Of a stretch of 64,000 nt of DNA, positions 36,176-47,010 are shown in pieces. The position numbers and the translations under genes are program-made. The notes beneath the pieces were generated by a model that had not been told where the DNA came from, made no database searches, and worked only from the letters and a program-made list of their open reading frames with translations. The stretch's first letter is position 1; each line of letters begins with the position of its first letter. Origin of the DNA: Charina bottae (Eukaryota; Chordata; Lepidosauria; Squamata; Charinaidae); the NCBI GenBank assembly GCA_023362775.1, contig JALMGJ010000006.1, positions 53,063,501 through 53,127,500 on the forward strand. The letters run 5' to 3'.

Positions 36176-38289
36176 AATTCAGCACAGGTATTAACAATAA
36201 AACATCAGATGGATAGCCACCTTTAATTAAAAATAGGAGAAAGCAAAAAGAAGTTTAAACCCCTTTTAAAAGCTGGTGAAAAAGAGGCCAAATAAACCAA
36301 AGCATATGAGAATTCTGCATAACAACCAATAAAGAGGATGGCAGGCTATAAATGACAACCCTGCCAACAATATATAATTATAACAGTAATTCAGAAACTG
36401 AGAAACTAAGGAGGACACTTGACAAAAAATGAATGTGACACAAGAGAATTCTCTAGGCACCTGTGTCTTGAAATACAGTTCAGTAGAATTCTGTGATAAT
36501 TATTCTCAGGTATGGAAATATAAGATTACAGCCTCTGAGTTACAACCATGTAATGAGTGAAAGTAAGTGCAAATAAAGTAAATATTGCAATTATATCAGC
36601 TTTATTAAAGAATAAAGCAGTTCAGATTATATAGGTTAGGTTTCTTAATCAAGACACATTGCCTACTATTGTCATAACATTTTTCAAGAGTTACCCAATA
36701 TCCTCATAAATTTCTCTCTCTGAATAGAAAATGAATGTGTCCTTAAAAAAATCTGGCAATGAGCTTTGTGGTTTGTCTGAAGAGGATGTGAATAGACCAA
36801 TGGAGAAACAGATAAAACTTGTGTACTATCTGGGGAACATTCTCAGAGATGCATGGCTTTCACTGAACAGTCTCAGTTTTCTGTAAGATCTAAATGGTCC
36901 CAAAGAGGAGGTCTATCATGCTCTTCTTTAGCTCCTTGCCTCTGGTTTCTGGGTCACCATTGCTATTAAAGTTTATTCTTAGAACGGAGGGACATTTAAA
37001 TGCTCACCTGTTATAGGTGATCGGGAGGATTTTAAAAAATCCTCCCATCTACCAGTTTGTTGTATCCTCAGGCCAATTTTTTGTGGTTCAAGAAGATCTG
37101 AAAAGAAGGGTATAGAGTAGGAAAAGCCTAAAAGTGCAATATTGTCCATATTAAAATAAGCGCAAAGGGCTTGAGGAATTCTAAAGCTCAGCCACACCAA
37201 AACATCAACCCATATCAGTACTGTATATAAAACATTCACTCAGATCAGCTAGAGAATGGGTCAGCCTTTTGTCCAGGGTTTGCATACAGTCCTCATCCAT
37301 ATAAATTGCAGTGCTTGGCTCTGTGGGAAGCCCTGTCCACTGTTTCTAGTGGACAGTTGGCTGGTTGGAATTAGACCACTGTTTTCCTGCTGCTAACGGT
37401 AGTAGAAAATCAGCAATCTCCAATGAGCTGCTGGGACGAAGAAAGAGAAAATGATGAGTTTTGTGTGTACGAGAGTTACAATTAATAAAGAGATTCCAAT
37501 CTTTCTCCTAAGGCTTCAACCAGGATAGTTGTTCCATTTATCGTGTTACTGCTGGGCCCACACATCACATTAATTATTGTATAATGTGGTTTGTTTGGTT
37601 TTTGCATACTCTCTTCTGCAAACCCATCCACTATAATTTGTAAACCATTATTTATGGTTTATCTTTTGTGGATGATTGAATTATGAATTATTAAAAAGTC
37701 AATGATTAAACAAATTATAGTTTAATGTAGTTTGGGAATTCACTATGTACTAGTGAGCATCACCCAATGGCAGATAATGTATTATACAATTTATTATTGT
37801 ACTTTTTATCAGTTTTGCAAACTGTCACTATAAATAAAGTAATAACATTTTCTTTCCTGACTACATTTCATTATCTTTTGACTTCATTATTTACAATCTT
37901 CTCACACACAAAATGACAAGTGATAGCAGATTATATGTTTGAAGTGGGTTGTAATGCAAGAAAAATTATATAATAAATTAGTTAGTCCATTACCATAAAT
38001 CTTTGATATTCTATTATTCACTCATACATGCAAGTTATCACTAATGTAGATAAAGTGAGTAGAAAAAGAGTTTTGTTGAGGTTGTTGTTTCTGTTTAAGA
38101 ATATTACCAGTAAAATCTTATATTTGAGTATCTATTAGTACACCGCATGTATGTTCTAGAATCTACTTTGCATAGAATAGGATGAACATGCTTCGGGTAA
38201 AAGGGGTTTTTGGTTCCACTTGTGACACACTGGTCAAAATGTGCCCAGAATTGTCCTTACAGTTAGCAGGAATGCTGCATGTGGCAGAT

Positions 38290-39208
38290 ATGTCTATGAA
38301 GGTTCTCAGTCATCCAGGTGGAATTGTCTGTAGCTTGAATCATGTCAACTGGATTTCTATTTTCTGAGAAAATAGCTCTGAAGGCCTGTGGATATCCAAA
38401 TTGGGCCTTCACTAAATCTAAATCTACCAGACCTAAAACAGCGACAGATAGGGCTGAGACTCAGAGTAAACGGAAGAACCTGGTCATTCCTTACATGGCT
38501 GGCGTGTCTGAAAAGATAAAAAGGATATTTGGCAAACACCACATACCTGTATATTTCAAACCCACCAACACACTGAGACAGAGGCTTGTACACCCCAAAG
38601 ATCAAACTCCAAAACACAAGAAAAGCAATGTAGTTTATGCAATCCAGTGCAGTGAGGAGTGCTCTGAACTCTACATTGGAGAAACCAAACCACCTTTGTA
38701 CAGGAGGATGGCCCAACACAGGAGAAGTAAAACCACAGGACCAGAGTCAGCAGTTTATCTTCATCTAAAGGAAAAAGGACACTCATTTGAGGACATAAAT
38801 GTTCACATTTTAGACAGAGAAGATAGGTGGTTTGAGAGAGGGGTCAAGGAATCCATTTATGCCAACTTGGAAAATCCTTCCTTGAATAGAGGTGGGGGCC
38901 TTAGGCACAATCTCTCCCCCATCTTCCTCCCTGCTTTGTCTTCTGTGCCTAGGAAGATTAAGACCATTTCGCAAGCTCAACAGCAGCATGGTAATCTTAA
39001 CAATCCTCCTTTAGATGATAAAGGGACTTAGAAATAACATCTCAAAATAACCATGACCTAGCCCCAGGTGCAAGGTCACACAGCCACCTAGAAACATATT
39101 TAAGGATTTCCTTACTAACTTTGCTCAGACTGAAGAAGCTTCTTGGATAAGGAGCGAAACGTTTCCACTGAGAAAATAGAAATCCAGTTGACATGATTCA
39201 AGCTACAG
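38290..39208 (+). mobile_element. Penelope-like element copy 1 with GIY-YIG domain and inverted end
   Basis: The open frame encodes KNLVIPYMAGVSEKIKRIF, then VVYAIQCSE...LYIGETK and YRRMAQHRR, which form the GIY-YIG endonuclease core typical of Penelope-like elements, then LKEKGHSFEDINVHILDRE. The RT domain is lost by 5' truncation. The 3' part has ctgaagaagcttcttgg and gagcgaaacgtttcc. About 41 bp at the left (38328-38368) are the reverse complement of the right end (39168-39208) with one mismatch, an inverted terminal piece often seen in this class. In the first XPOT intron. Confidence 0.85.
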
Positions 39209-39517
39209 ATTCTCAGCCCTAGGTATTATCAATCCACTTCTAAAAAATAATGCCATGAAAACTGCAGGGACTTGTCCATGTAGGTTCCAGGAGTCAAGAT
39301 TCAATACCAGAAGACCAAAATCAGTATCTCCTGAAAGTTTTAGCTTGAAGTTATTTAAACAACAAATTTGTCTTCCTTTCTGCATTCAAAACAATGTTTG
39401 CAATAGTACATGATAGTAGGAAGAATGATTCATCTTCCAGAAGATACCCACTGGGTCTTGGTAAGTCTCTGGGAATACCTCAAACCCGTTAGACCAATTT
39501 TTTTACTCTTCACAAGG

Positions 39518-39860
39518 TGACTGAGAAATGTATGACAGTGTGAAAGGAAGTTGAATTATGGATTATGTGTGAAAATGTACATATACTTAACCCAGTAAGA
39601 GCAGCATATGATGGATGTAAAACATGTGTGAGAATAAATGAACAGTTCATCCTTGAGCAAGGAGTAAGACAAGGATGTGTTATGTTCCCTTGGTTTTTTA
39701 ATATCTCTTTATGGATAAATGTGTAAATAATGCTTGTGACAACACCAGAGGGATATTTATTCAGGATGTGAATGAACATGTACTTTTGTAGACAGATGAT
39801 GCTGTGCTGTTGACTGACACCTGAATGATTTGCAGTGACTTTTAGATAAGCACATTACTT
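39518..39860 (+). mobile_element. Non-LTR reverse transcriptase relic
   Basis: Short stretches read like RAAYDGCKTCVRINEQF, GVRQGCVM and TDDAVLLTD, the substrate, GxRQGC and catalytic blocks of LINE RTs. Stops interrupt it. It resembles the relic at 18300, possibly the same family. Confidence 0.55.
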
Positions 39861-39870
39861 ACATCAAGAG

Positions 39871-39935
39871 AGAATAGAATCATAGAATCATAGGGTTGGA
39901 GGGGACCTTGGAGGTCTTCTAGTCCTACCCACATC
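39871..39935 (+). mobile_element. CR1 LINE fragment
   Basis: agaatcatagaatcataggg followed by ggaccttggaggtcttctag is a hallmark of amniote CR1 elements. Only about 65 bp remain. Confidence 0.7.
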
Positions 39936-40038
39936 CATGAAAGGTATGTATGTATGTATCTATGTTTACACTGTATATGTACAAATATAGTTTCTATGCA
40001 GAAATAAATATGTCTCAATTTATTGATTTCAATGAACT

Positions 40039-40270
40039 ATTTTTTTAATCCATTCAATCACGTCCGATTCTTGGAGACTGCCTGGACAAGTCTCTGCAGT
40101 TTTCTTGGCAAGGCTTTTTGGAAGTGGTTTGCCATTGCCTCTTTCCTAGGGCTGAGAGGAGGTGACTGGCCTAAGGTCACCCAGATGGCTTTGTGTCTAA
40201 GGCGGGACTAGAATTCACGGTCTCCCATTTTCTAGCCCAGTGCCTTAACCACCACACCAAACTGGCTCTC
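40039..40270 (-). mobile_element. tRNA-derived SINE with 10-bp target duplication
   Basis: The reverse complement of the 16917 family, with intact order from cgattcttggagactgcc to gccttaaccaccacacca. Perfect flanking repeats tcaatgaact lie at 40029-40038 and 40271-40280. Confidence 0.85.
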
Positions 40271-40789
40271 TCAATGAACTTAAGCACATGCTATTAATTT
40301 TCTTGTATTTTTTATGCTTTCTCCCAAAGTGAATCCAGAGCACAAAAAGACTGAACTGTTGACTTTAATTTGCACATTTCAATTCACCATTCGACTGCAC
40401 GTCAGAAAATGACTTGCGTGACATATTATTTCAAACAATGCTTTTCAACGTCATTTCAACATAAAGCAATAGAAGAATATGAAACAGGAAATATGTTTCA
40501 GTTACCAAGTAAAAGAAAAGTCTGTTTTCTGCTCCATAATGCACAAATAACTTATTTTCCCCATCATAATACCCTTCTTGTATTGGTAGTGATAAAAGTA
40601 GGCTGATTACCCAGAAACTGACACATGGCTGTTCTACATAAGTCTCTTCCCCAAACGGAGAATCTTTTAGATGCATTGGGATAACTAATCTTAGACTTTC
40701 CAGGCAGCTGGCCAGGAATTTTGGAAGATAACATCCCAGTACATTAGTAGAGCACCAAAGTTGAGCAAAGAGCGAGAAAATACTTTAGC

Positions 40790-41800
40790 AGACGCGGCAC
40801 GGGACGAAATGAAGGGCACAGAGGTACAGGCCAAAGAACAGGAGCTAACCTATGCGACTTTAGGTTAGTAGGGCCCTACGAGAAGGAGGATCCATCCCAA
40901 AGGAGCACAACCTCCAAGCACGGCCATGGGACTTGGAACACGAGGCGGCCACGCCACTGCACCATGGGGCCTCCTTGGCCAAGCGATTTCTCCCTTCTGT
41001 ATTTAAAGAAAAGTTGGGCAGCCTCCATCCCCTCCCGAGTCTGCAAATACGGCCACCCTGGAAGCGCACTCAGCCCTCCAACAGCCCCGGTCCCATTTCA
41101 TTACCTTCCCAACTATTCCATCAAGGAGGGGTTCTGCCTTCCCGCACTGCTGGGAGGCCGCTACAACCGCAGGGGGGCCGGACAGTGGAAGCCAGGGAAC
41201 GCCACCCGCGGCAGAGTTGCCGCTCCGCCAGGAAACACGCAACGCGGCCAACGCGCGTCTGGGGGTTCCGCAGCACCCCGGTCTCTCTTCACCCAGTTCC
41301 GCTCGGGAAACTGCTCCAACCCCCAGACTACAGCTCCCAGCATGCCCCGCGACACCAGACCCGGGATTCGCCCGGCAATAAACCGCCTCAGAGAAAACCT
41401 GGACGCCAGAAACAGGTTTTTCGATCCTTACTTTAAGCTCACCAATCAGGGGAAGAAAGCGCGTTGCACACTGGGAAAAAATCTTTTCTGCTAGGCGCAG
41501 CTTATGCTGGGAGGCGTAGTTCTCAAGGTGCTGCCTAAGGCAGAGAAGACGAGCTATCCCCCAGCCTTTCTGTTCGTTTTGCGTCCTTACCAATAACCCA
41601 GATTTTTAGCTGTGGCCAGTCACTACGTTGGCCTTGAATGAGAAAGCCTCTCGCGTTGAATCGCTTTAGCTCCGTTTTTCTTCATCGACCTTGTGCAGCT
41701 GACAACTGACACACTTGCAGTATGCCAACGCTACACATAACTTCGATTTAACTATCATGGCTTCTCTAAATGGATGCTGGGAATTGTAGTTATGTAAAGC
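40790..41800 (-). promoter_or_regulatory. CpG-rich XPOT promoter with three ZNF143/THAP11-type sites
   Basis: The block is GC- and CpG-rich compared with the AT-rich flanks. It contains actacagctcccagcatgc at 41327-41345 on the plus strand, and two further versions on the minus strand at 41503-41520 and 41773-41790, the last matching the ACTACAATTCCCAGCATCC form. These are the known long recognition element of ZNF143 (STAF), typical of housekeeping promoters. No TATA box is evident. The assignment to XPOT rests on position and on the donor at 41105. Confidence 0.65.
41105..41350 (-). other. XPOT: Predicted non-coding first exon of XPOT
   Basis: On the minus strand a good donor (GGGAAG followed by gtaatg) ends at 41105, inside a CpG-rich block, with no other plausible first exon between here and exon 2. 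The 5' boundary is not visible; I place it near the ZNF143 motif at 41327-41345. The exon contains a minimal ATG-GAA-TAG uORF shortly before the donor. The exon call is inferred from the donor and from CpG content; a cDNA 5' end would settle it. Confidence 0.5.
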
Positions 41801-42650
41801 GCTCATTTAACCGGTTTCAGAATCCCTAAATGCAACGTCCACGTAAACTTTCCTCGAAGAAAGTGTATCAATGCAATCGTTAACCTACCTATCCGATTAT
41901 TTCGATGGGGCTTCACTCCCAACATTGTGTGTGTACGATTACAGCCTAAAACTAATATAAAACAGGTTCGTGCCTGGGGCTTTAGTTGGAAAAGAAAGCA
42001 ATGCGAGGCCGGAACAAATCTTCAGTAAGGGAGTTTACAGTACTTCTACTGTAAAGGATTTGAGGATCTGTTCCTGCAATGTGAAAGGTACACGCCTGCT
42101 AGCAGCACCCGTCTATCACCTAAGCCAAAGCACAGGCTGAAGCTAATGACTTATTCCCAGTTCCTTATCTGCACAAAAATTCCCAAAAAGAGGCAGACGC
42201 TAAAGTGAATATAGGCCTAAATTCCAATATAAAAAATTGGAAATGAACAAATAATTAAGCATAGAACTAAATGATGACATACTGTATATCAGTTTGAGTA
42301 GAATACTCCGTTCTTCAAGCTAAAGAATAATTCTTTAGCTTGAATAATGATGCTTGGGATGGGCAGGTTAAAAGCTTAATAGCTTTTCCTGGGGGTGGCT
42401 GGTGCAATAGTGCCCTCCCTATTATTTAAGATCTAGCCCTTGGATTTTATACTTATTTATTTTATTTATATTGATTATTATAACTTCATGTTTACATGTT
42501 TTAACTCTTGATTTTATTGTAAATCACCCAGAGTCCACAATTGGGAGAGAAGGGCAGTGATATAAATTTAAAGAATAAATAAATAAAGAATAAATAAAGA
42601 ATAATTCAATATAACAACAATAAATTTATACATAAAAATGCAATGCATGG
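41801..42650. other. Intergenic, LINE tail only
   Basis: I see no gene. An L2/CR1-type 3' tail with an AATAAA-rich end lies at about 42390-42600. The short inverted pair cttcaagctaaagaat / attctttagcttgaa at 42313-42344 can form a hairpin. Confidence 0.5.
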
Positions 42651-42651
42651 T

Positions 42652-43254
42652 TTTTGTTGTTGTTCAGTCATTTAGTCATGTCCCACTCTTCGTGACCTCA
42701 TGGACCATAGCACGCCAGGCCTTCCTGTCCTCCCTAACCATCTCATCCTCTGCCGTCCCCTTCTCCTTTTGCCTTCAGTCTTTCCCAGCATCAGGGTCTT
42801 TTCCAGTGAGTCCTCTCTTCGCATTAGGTGGCCAAAGTATTTGAGCTTCAGCATCTGTCCTTCCAATGAGCAGTCAGGGTTGATTTCCTTTAGGATTGAC
42901 TGATTTGACCTCCTTGCAGTCCAAGGGACTCTTAAGAGTCTTCTCCAGCACCACAGTTCGAAAGCATCAATTCTTCGGCGCTCAGCCTTCCTTATGGTCC
43001 AAGTCTCACAGCTATACACTACTACTGGAAAAACCATAGCTTTACAGTAACTATACGGACCTTTGTCGGCAAAGTGATGTCTCTGCTTTTTAATATGCTG
43101 TCTAGGTTTGCCATAGCTTTCCTCCCAAGGAGCAAGCGTCTTTTAATTTCATGGCTGCAGTCACCGTCTGCGGTGATCTTGGAGCCCAAGAAAATAAAAT
43201 CTGTCACTGCTTCCATTTCTTCCCCTTCTATTTGCCAGAAAGTGATGGGACCAG
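42652..43254 (-). mobile_element. BovB (RTE) LINE 3' end, copy 1
   Basis: Minus-strand frames give EAVTDFIFLGSKITADGDCS, SWTIRKAERRRIDAFELWC-type sequence and YFGHLMRREDSLEKTLML, the C-terminal part of BovB ORF2. The 3' end is on the left (tgttgttgttcagtc). Identical 9-bp flanks atgcatggt (42643-42651 and 43255-43263) are a target duplication. About 70 bp present in copy 2 are missing near 42731. A known shared family of squamates and ruminants. Confidence 0.9.
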
Positions 43255-43502
43255 ATGCATGGTAGTTCCATATAATAAACTATGCTATCCATGTATAGCT
43301 ATGCTATCTGTGTATAGAAAGCTTTAGACTAGACAAAATGCAGCCCCGTCACATCCAGTTGGATTAGGATTTCTGTCCATTCAATAACGTAAATTCATCA
43401 AAAGTGCATGAATTTAGATGAATGAAATGCAGAAACGTAACATCAAAGTGGGGAATATTCCTTCAATTCAAGTTTAAAAACCACAAAAAATAAACAGTAC
43501 AT

Positions 43503-44038
43503 TTTTGTTGTTGTTCAGTCGTTTAGTCGTGTCCGACTCTTTGTGACCTCATGGACCATAGCACGCCAGGCCTTCCTGTCCTTCACTGTCTCCAGGAGTT
43601 TACTCAAATTCATGTTCATTACATCGGTGATGCTATCTAACCATCTCATCCTCTGCCGTCCCCTTCTCCTTTTGCCTTCAGTCTTTCCCAGCATCAGGGC
43701 CTTTTTCAGTGAGTCCTCTCTTCGTATTAGGTGGCCAAAGTATTTGAACTTTAGCTTCAGTATCTGTCCTTCCAATGAGCAGTCAGGGTTGATTTCCTTT
43801 AGGATTGACTGGTTTGACCTCCTTGCAGTCCAAGGGACTCTTAAGATTCTTCTCCAGCACCACAGTTCAAAAGCATCAATTCTTCAGCGCTCAGCCTTCC
43901 TTATGGTCCAACTCTCACAGCCATACATCACTACTGGGAAAACCATAGCTTTAATTATACGGACCTTTGTTGGCAAGGTGATGTCTCTGCTTTTTAATAT
44001 GCTGTCTAGGTTTGCCATAGCTTTCCTCCCGAACATAG
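43503..44038 (-). mobile_element. BovB (RTE) LINE 3' end, copy 2
   Basis: The same family and orientation as copy 1, 5' truncated earlier at about 44038. It keeps the segment deleted from copy 1 and the C-terminus with SLKKALMLGKTEGKRRRG and WRAMVHEVTKSRTRLND. The two lie about 250 bp apart in tandem and differ at several sites, so they look like separate insertions. Confidence 0.9.
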
Positions 44039-44880
44039 AAATCAGCTAAAACCTGAAAAAAATTAAATTAGCATAGGTAAGGCCAAAATAAGGCTTTTTA
44101 AAAATTAATACAAAGAGGAAAGTATCCAAAAGGAGAAAATATCAGCCCTTACTAATACAAATAAATGGGAAACTATGATATGATCTCTAGTGATATATCA
44201 CTGTTCTAATAATTTGTTTCAAAACTTTCTAAAAATAGGTTCCAAATAATGACATATTTTCCTATAGTTTCTTGATATCTAACAACAGTTCTTTCCTTAC
44301 ATGCTGAAGCTAATAGATTTTTAACCATCTATTTAAAGTTTTAAAGACATTTTAAAGAATATGCTTAGCTACAGCGGTGGAGTTCTGAAATCTAAGTTTT
44401 TAGCACCTCTTCTGTTTTAGTTACAACAGTAAACATCCTAAAAACCACATTCAATGTACAACACAAAACCCTCCAAAATATTTCAGTCTAAAAAAAATCA
44501 AATTACAAGTCAGGACTGTAATATATGCTTGAATCTCTAATATCCATTACAATCTTTGCTCAGTGTAATCAGGAATGCAGTAAATTCTCAATATATTTTA
44601 ATGCTGACTAAATTATAATTACAAGTTCAAAGATATCTCTTATACCATTTGGAAAATTATTTTTCTATATATGGTACTGTAATTACATTTATAAATTGGA
44701 ACCCAATTAAGTTAGACATCATCTAATATTGGAATTAGGCTAGTTAGAGGTTAATTCCTGCTGGATGTACTGCAGCATATTTGCATTTTATCACAGTATT
44801 GTTCATATTTTGGAACATCTCTAGAGGCAACAACTGGTAATATTACACAGTCTAGAGAGAAAGTTGGACTTTGAAAAAGC
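44039..44880. other. Intergenic AT-rich sequence, nothing recognised
   Basis: No ORF with a recognisable domain and no clear repeat ends. Confidence 0.4.
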
Positions 44881-45512
44881 AAGATAGGAAGAGTAGTGAC
44901 TCTTTTGGTGTTGGAGAAGACTCCTGAGAATACCGTGGACAGCCAAGAAAACAAACAAATGGATCACCAACATAAATCAACCCAGAGTTCTTTCAAAGCA
45001 CAAATGACCAAGCTTAAATTATCCTACTTTGGATGCGTTATGCAAACACCTCACTCTCTGGAAAAGGCTCTAGTGCTAGAAAAGGTGGTAGGAAAAACAA
45101 GAGGACTAGCAGCAAGGTGGAAAGACTCTGTTACAGAGGTAATAAGTACACAGTTGCAAGACCAGAGTAGGGATAGATCATCATGGAGAAAATCTGTGTG
45201 GTTGCTCTAAGTCAAGGGTCGGAAATGGCGGCTCGCGAGCCACATGCGGCTCTTTGACCCCTTGAGTGTGGCTCTTCCGCAGCTGAACTCACCCCCGCCC
45301 CTTCCACGCGATTGGATCCCGCCCCCAAACTCTTACGCTCTTACGCGCTCTCGCTCTCCAAGGCCGGGGCCACCCGCAGCCGCCCACACCGGCTCCGTTC
45401 CGGCGGGGCGACTGTAGCGACCGGAGGCGGCCAAGGGGAGAGCAGGTGGCTCTTCGCCCTCAGGCATTCTTAGAAATCAATATGAGGCTGGAACCCTAAC
45501 CCGCTGCACCCC

Positions 45513-46186
45513 CGCCTGGCTCGGCTTCCCCCGGCCGCCGCAGGGCTCGGGTTAGCGGGGGGAGAGGACGCCGAACGGCGGGGTGGGGGGATTGATGGGG
45601 CGGGAGGATGCACCCGGCGGGCCTCCCGCGGCCGCTTCTCCAGGAGCGCCAAGGTGGGTTGCTCGCGTCCCGGGCCCGCGCCCTTGCCCAGCGCCTGGAT
45701 GCCTCGGCCAGCCAGCGCGCCAGCCGCTCCGGCGAAAACTCCGGTGCCGCCATTGCTCGCCGGCTGGACCCTCCTCCCCAAAGGTGGCGCTCCGCAGGCC
45801 CCGCTTTCCAGGGCCGTTCCTGCCACATCCTTTCAGCCTCTGGCGTCTTCCGGGGATGAAGGAGCGTGCGCGGTGGAGCCCCCTAATATCTCACTGGTTT
45901 CAGAAGCAACACTCGCTTTGGCGAGATCTCTGGCAGGAAGAACGAGGCGCCACTAGGACGACTCAGCCCTTCCATTCTTCCTTTCCCCCTTCCGAAATAA
46001 AGGACTGCCCTTTCTAATAAAGTCACTGTGAAGAGAAGCCGCCTGCTCTCCCCTTGGCCGCCTCCGGTCACTACAGTTGCCCCGCTGGAACGGAGCCTGG
46101 CTCGGCTCCCCCGGCCACCGCAGGGCTCGGGTTAGCGGGGGGAGAGGACGCCAACGGCGGGGTGGGGGGATTGATGGGGCGGGAGG
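45513..46186. repeat. Direct duplication inside the hAT element
   Basis: Segments of about 92-96 bp at 45513-45608 and 46095-46186 share ggctcggcttcccccggcc / ggctcggctcccccggcca, cgcagggctcgggttagcgg and ggggattgatggggcgggag. The sequence between them differs from what follows the second copy. Confidence 0.8.
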
Positions 46187-46742
46187 GTGTGCTGTCGAGG
46201 CCTCCTTCGGAGGAAAGCGGGGAAGCCCCACGGCCCCTCGAAGGGATCCACCGGGGATCACGCACCTCTTCTCGCTGGGGCCCTCCGAGCAGTCGCTGCC
46301 TCCGGGTCACGGGGATTCTGGCATGGGCACCCGCCGGACATGGGGAGAGAGGCCGGGAACGGACGGATGTGGCGGTAGGCGCAGGAGCGGGACTCCTCGC
46401 CTCGCCCCTGCGCGACCGCCCGGCTTTGCCTGGCCTCAACACCCGAACTTGGCGAGGGAGAAGGGAAGAGGCTCGGGAGCGCCCAAGTGCCAGACGGGCA
46501 GCTCCGCCTGCGCGCCTCGCCCAGACATGCCGCCAGCAGCAGCTCCCAAGGCACGCCGGTCCCTCCTCCGTCGAAGGGAGCGGCAGAGAGCCCCGCGGGC
46601 TGTGCGCGAGGTGTGGGCGGCTGCTGGTGGCCCCGGCCTTGGAGAGCTGGGGTGCAGCGGGACGAGAGCGTCGCCGGCAGCCCGTGAGGACCGGCCATGG
46701 AAGGTGAGCGAGGGCCGGGGCGGCCGGCCAAGCGCAGCGCAG

Positions 46743-46880
46743 CCCTTCCACGCGATTGGATCCCGCCCCCAAACCCCGCCCCTCCACGCAATTGGATCCC
46801 GCCCCCAAACCCCGCCCCCTTCCACGCGATTGGCTCCTGCCCGCAAACCTCGCCCCCTTCCACGCGATTGGCCCCCGCCC
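46743..46880. repeat. Four-unit tandem array of CCAAT-box plus GC-box motifs
   Basis: Units of about 37-39 bp share ttccacgcgattgg, then ccgcccccaaaccccgcccc or a variant. Each unit carries ATTGG (an inverted CCAAT box), and the less diverged units carry CCCCGCCC (GC box). A related single unit lies at about 45298-45331. Confidence 0.85.
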
Positions 46881-47010
46881 GCAAACCTTGCCCCCTGGCT
46901 CTTGAGCATTTCAAAATGTGCACGAGCATGTCAAAATGGCTCCCGGCATAAAAAGTTTGCCGACCCCTGCTCTAAGTTAACAACTTGATGGTAGATAATC
47001 AGAGATTTAT

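Larger units (their letters stand above)
35282..41104 (-). other. First XPOT intron, 5.8 kb, mostly repeats
   Basis: This is the intron between the predicted non-coding exon and the start-codon exon. It holds a (TAGAA)n-like run near 36128-36175, a Penelope-like copy (38290-39208), a LINE reverse-transcriptase relic (39518-39860), a CR1 3' end (39871-39935) and a tRNA-SINE (40039-40270). I recognise no gene in the remaining 35300-38280 stretch; its short ORFs have no recognisable domain. Confidence 0.6.
45213..46969. mobile_element. 1757-bp non-autonomous hAT element with GC-rich cargo
   Basis: Perfect 8-bp duplications ctctaagt lie at 45205-45212 and 46970-46977. The ends are imperfect inverted repeats: CAAGGGTCGGAAATGGCGGC on the left and the complement of CAGGGGTCGGCAAACTTTTT on the right. 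There is no transposase. The interior is extremely GC- and CpG-rich, includes a direct duplication (about 45513-45608 and 46095-46186) and a 4-unit array (46743-46880), and has overlapping open frames on both strands that look spurious. The cargo may be captured CpG-island sequence. Confidence 0.85.
44890..47010 (+). mobile_element. RTE-like LINE relic split by a hAT element
   Basis: The frame at 44896-45210 contains AQMTKLKLSYFGCVMQTPHS and RDRSSWRKSVW, like the C-terminal end of RTE/BovB-type ORF2 but more diverged than the BovB copies. It continues after the hAT insertion at 46978 with taacaacttgatggta, the usual 3' end of such elements. Confidence 0.6.

Noticed and set aside
38342..39031. 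GIY-YIG protein as a host nuclease gene
   Set aside because: A second near-identical copy and the inverted end show it is a Penelope-like element; the RT portion is missing by truncation.
40933..41593. ORFs of 167-196 codons around the XPOT promoter
   Set aside because: CpG-island composition, overlapping on both strands, no domain; explained by promoter and non-coding exon.
45470..46017. Possible small gene in CpG-rich DNA
   Set aside because: Same hAT element; no conserved protein and no consistent splice structure beyond one donor-like site.
46071..46988. Long ORFs on both strands (up to about 300 codons) in the GC-rich block
   Set aside because: All frames are open at once because stop codons are rare in GC-rich DNA. 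Composition is Arg/Pro/Gly/Ala-rich without domains, and the block lies inside a hAT element.
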